From the NCBI RefSeq assembly GCF_034427435.1, contig NZ_JAXQNP010000004.1:310001-374000 (forward strand): a stretch of 64,000 nucleotides of DNA, in the 5' to 3' direction. Within the stretch, counting starts at the first letter, position 1; the number at the start of each line of letters is the position of its first letter. The notes under the pieces were generated by a model that saw only the letters and a program-made list of their open reading frames with translations, was not told the origin of the DNA and ran no database searches. Positions 62,128 to 64,000 of the stretch are shown here, piece by piece. Source of the DNA: Nitrospirillum sp034427435 (GTDB taxonomy: Bacteria; Pseudomonadota; Alphaproteobacteria; Azospirillales; Azospirillaceae). A program made the translations under genes and the position numbers.

Positions 62128-63147
62128 TCAGGCACTGCGCGGAGGGGGGAGCGCGGTGACCGACCCATCGGCGCCCGCGCGCCAGGCCCGGCACTCGGGG
62201 AACCGGGCCAGGACGCGGGCCCCCGCTGACGTGACGCTGAGCGCGGTGGACAGCGCGTCGGCCACGGTGGCCGTGGGCGCGCTGACACTGACGCTGAACC
62301 GGGGATCGCTGCACCGCCCGGTGGCGGGGGCGAACAGGTGGTTGAAGCGGCCCGTCGGCTCAAACGGCGTACCGTAGGCGCCGGAGGTGGACAGCGCCCG
62401 GTCCCGCAGCGGTAGGGTCATCAGCGTGCGGTCATCGTTCCCCGGTGCCTTGATGCCGGCCGTCCAGGGGCGTCCACTGGGGTGCGTGCCCACCGCCCGT
62501 ATCTCCCCCATGTCCACCAGCGTATGGGCCACGCCCCGCGCCTTCAGCAGGGCCACCACCTGATCGGTGACATAGCCCTGGGCGATGCCGTTCAAGGTCA
62601 GGGCCATGCCGGGATGATGGAGCGCCACCCGGTCAGGCTCCACCGTCACCTTGTGATACCCGACGCGGGCCAGCGCCTGGCGCACGGCGGCGTCCGGTGG
62701 GCCGGCGGGATCGGCTCCGGGCCCGCTGAAATGGCCCGCGTACAGGGTCCACAGCGGCTGCACCGTGGGGTCGAAGGCGCCGTCCGTCCGGCGGGCGATG
62801 GACAGGGCCTCGGCCAGCAGGGCCACCAGTTCCGCTGGCGGGTCGGCCAGCACGCCGTCACGGTTCAGGCGGCTCAGGGCGCTGTCCGGGCGGTACAGGC
62901 TGAAGATGGCTTCCAGCCGCGCCACCTCCGCCAGGCTGGCCTGGATCAGGGCGTCGGCCTCGGCCGGGTCCGGGTGGTTGACGACCAGATGGGCGTCCGC
63001 CCCCAGCGCCACGCCCGACCAGTGGCGCAGCGTGGGCACCTCGACGGCGGCGGCCGGGCGCAAGCCCAACAGAGGCAGGTCCAGCAGGGGCAGGCCGGCG
63101 GCTGCGGCCAGCAGGGTCAGGGCGCGGCGGCGCGTGGGGGTGTTCAT
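62128..63147 (-). CDS. nosX: ApbE-like FMN transferase, NosX
   Basis: 339 residues. A twin-arginine-like leader (MNTPTRRRALTLLAAAAGLPLLDLPLLGL) leads to an ApbE domain: LEAIFSLYRPDSALSRLNRDG, TDGAFDPTVQPLWTLY, GIAQGYVTDQVVALLKARGV, LVDMGEIRAVG and STSGAYGTPF. It attaches FMN through a phosphodiester to flavoproteins. Linked to nosL and nosY, it should be NosX, which flavinylates NosR for nitrous oxide reductase. Overlaps nosL by 4 bp. Confidence 0.9.
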   Translation of the reverse strand: MNTPTRRRALTLLAAAAGLPLLDLPLLGLRPAAAVEVPTLRHWSGVALGADAHLVVNHPDPAEADALIQASLAEVARLEAIFSLYRPDSALSRLNRDGVLADPPAELVALLAEALSIARRTDGAFDPTVQPLWTLYAGHFSGPGADPAGPPDAAVRQALARVGYHKVTVEPDRVALHHPGMALTLNGIAQGYVTDQVVALLKARGVAHTLVDMGEIRAVGTHPSGRPWTAGIKAPGNDDRTLMTLPLRDRALSTSGAYGTPFEPTGRFNHLFAPATGRCSDPRFSVSVSAPTATVADALSTALSVTSAGARVLARFPECRAWRAGADGSVTALPPPRSA

Positions 63148-63698
63148 GACGCGCCGCCGGCCGTGCGCCCGGCCGTTTCCTGCCCGGCCGGGCCCCGATC
63201 GTCCTCTTCGAACACCTGGTCCTTGCGGATATCGGCATACCGCACCACGGTGCCGTCGTGCGCCTGGGCGAAGGCCCGCGCGCCGGCCTCGGTGCCGAAG
63301 GGGAACAGTTCGACGCCGCCCATGGCCCCATGCTCCCCACTGCCCACCACGTAGAAGGCGGCGCGGGCGTCGATCCAACTGCCCGCCGGCGGGTGGTGCT
63401 GGTCGTTCAGCTTGTCCATGTCCGTGACATAGATGGCGGCGATGTCCTTGGGCTCCTCCGGCAGCAGGGTATAGGCCACCGTGTCGCGGACGGAGGCGAA
63501 CCACACCGGCATGGGGTCGCCCTTCAGCAGCACCTGCCCCTTGGGGCCGCCGTGCTCCGTCACCGCCATGTTGCAGAAATGGGCGAGGTCGGTGTCGGTC
63601 AGGGTGTGCGGTGCCGGGATGGCCGCGACCTCCGCCTTGGGTTTGCAGCCGCCGACGGCCAGGATGGCCAGCACGGCGAACAGGTAAGGGGCGCGCAT
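63144..63698 (-). CDS. nosL: NosL, copper chaperone lipoprotein for nitrous oxide reductase
   Basis: 184 residues from ATG 63698. Lipoprotein signal with the lipobox LAVGGC near residue 18. The NosL core follows: DLAHFCNMAVTEHGGPKGQVLL (Cys-Asn-Met copper site), IYVTDMDKLN and GSWIDARAAFYVVGSGEHGAMG with VELFPFGTEAGARAFAQAHDG. It delivers Cu(I) to NosZ in the periplasm. Coupled with nosY (TGATG) and nosX. Confidence 0.93.
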   Translation of the reverse strand: MRAPYLFAVLAILAVGGCKPKAEVAAIPAPHTLTDTDLAHFCNMAVTEHGGPKGQVLLKGDPMPVWFASVRDTVAYTLLPEEPKDIAAIYVTDMDKLNDQHHPPAGSWIDARAAFYVVGSGEHGAMGGVELFPFGTEAGARAFAQAHDGTVVRYADIRKDQVFEEDDRGPAGQETAGRTAGGAS

Positions 63699-64000
63699 CA
63701 GATTTGCCTCCGGGAAAAGATAAGGGCCGCCGCCGCCAGGGGCAGGGCGGTCCAGCCGGCCAGAACGGCGAGAAGGGTGACGGGGCCCAGGTGGATCTGG
63801 CCCGCGATGCCGGCCATGCCGGCGAATTGGCTGACCTGGGCGGTGCCGGTCAGGTTGAACAGGCGGAAGGCGTCGGCCGGGTTGGCCAGCATGAGCCAGT
63901 TCAGCAGGCCCACGGTGACGGTTTTGCCCTGGTCCGCCACCAGGACGCCCAGCAGGGCCATGTCGAACACCAGCACGAACACCAGCCACAGGCCGATGGC
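63698..64000 (-). CDS. nosY: NosY, ABC permease for nitrous oxide reductase maturation (5' end outside window)
   Basis: The last 100 residues of a membrane permease; the frame is open to 64000. Hydrophobic segments LVFVLVFDMALLGVLVA and VTLLAVLAGWTALPLAAAALIF with VGLLNWLMLANPADAFRLFNLTGT between them, typical of the NosY C-terminus. NosY acts with NosD and NosF in copper/sulfur delivery to NosZ; those genes presumably lie beyond the window. Overlaps nosL by one base. Confidence 0.88.
   Translation of the reverse strand, partial: AIGLWLVFVLVFDMALLGVLVADQGKTVTVGLLNWLMLANPADAFRLFNLTGTAQVSQFAGMAGIAGQIHLGPVTLLAVLAGWTALPLAAAALIFSRRQI

Noticed and set aside
1..64000. tRNA or rRNA genes.
   Set aside because: None was recognised by eye; a dedicated tRNA search was not possible here.

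Overview
The window is GC-rich, densely packed DNA. Gene style (GntR/LacI/LysR regulators, TonB receptor, OmpL-like and phosphate-type porins, malonate decarboxylase, nos genes) points to an alphaproteobacterium, probably of the Azospirillaceae/Rhodospirillales (Nitrospirillum- or Azospirillum-like). This is inferred from gene content only; no rRNA or other marker gene is present.

Layout. 1-11813: the 3' end of a giant repeat protein (beta-solenoid, RTX-like C-terminus), then a TPR-glycosyltransferase. 11995-14195: an IS256-family element sitting between a serine-recombinase remnant and a zinc-dehydrogenase remnant, followed by a small SCP2-like gene. 14596-20387: a catabolic/transport patch (UTRA-GntR regulator, FAD oxidase, MFS carrier, LysR regulator, CopD-like membrane protein). 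20716-25563: a methyltransferase, then a flavin oxidoreductase, HapK-like and SDR gene set. 26101-34002: an OmpL-like barrel, a small secreted protein, a KdpE/short-KdpD pair and a TonB receptor. 34039-42121: a complete malonate decarboxylase operon (mdcA-C-D-E-G-B-H) divergent from madL-madM-GntR. 42147-46954: a LacI-GH29-GH42 operon. 47099-50468: a two-component system flanked by PepSY proteins and a cytochrome b561, sharing one control region. 50528-56190: seven overlapping or closely spaced genes that look like a biosynthetic operon. 56306-60448: a response regulator-porin-binding protein-histidine kinase operon. 60553-62041: a small protein and an RlmL-like methyltransferase. 62128-64000: nosX, nosL and the end of nosY.

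How genes work together. The mdc/mad set takes up malonate and decarboxylates it through a CoA-like prosthetic group on MdcC. GH29 and GH42 would strip fucose and galactose from plant-type glycans under a LacI regulator with a perfect palindrome beside it. The seven-gene operon (thermostable-hemolysin-like protein, AMP ligase, heme-oxygenase-like diiron protein, SDR, TPR protein, methyltransferase, DUF2141) is the best candidate for an undescribed pathway.

Caution about quality. Four genes carry six apparent single-base deletions, all in homopolymers of five or more. They are more likely base-calling errors than true pseudogenes. Separately, the IS256 transposase has an in-frame TAG where a Trp codon is expected.
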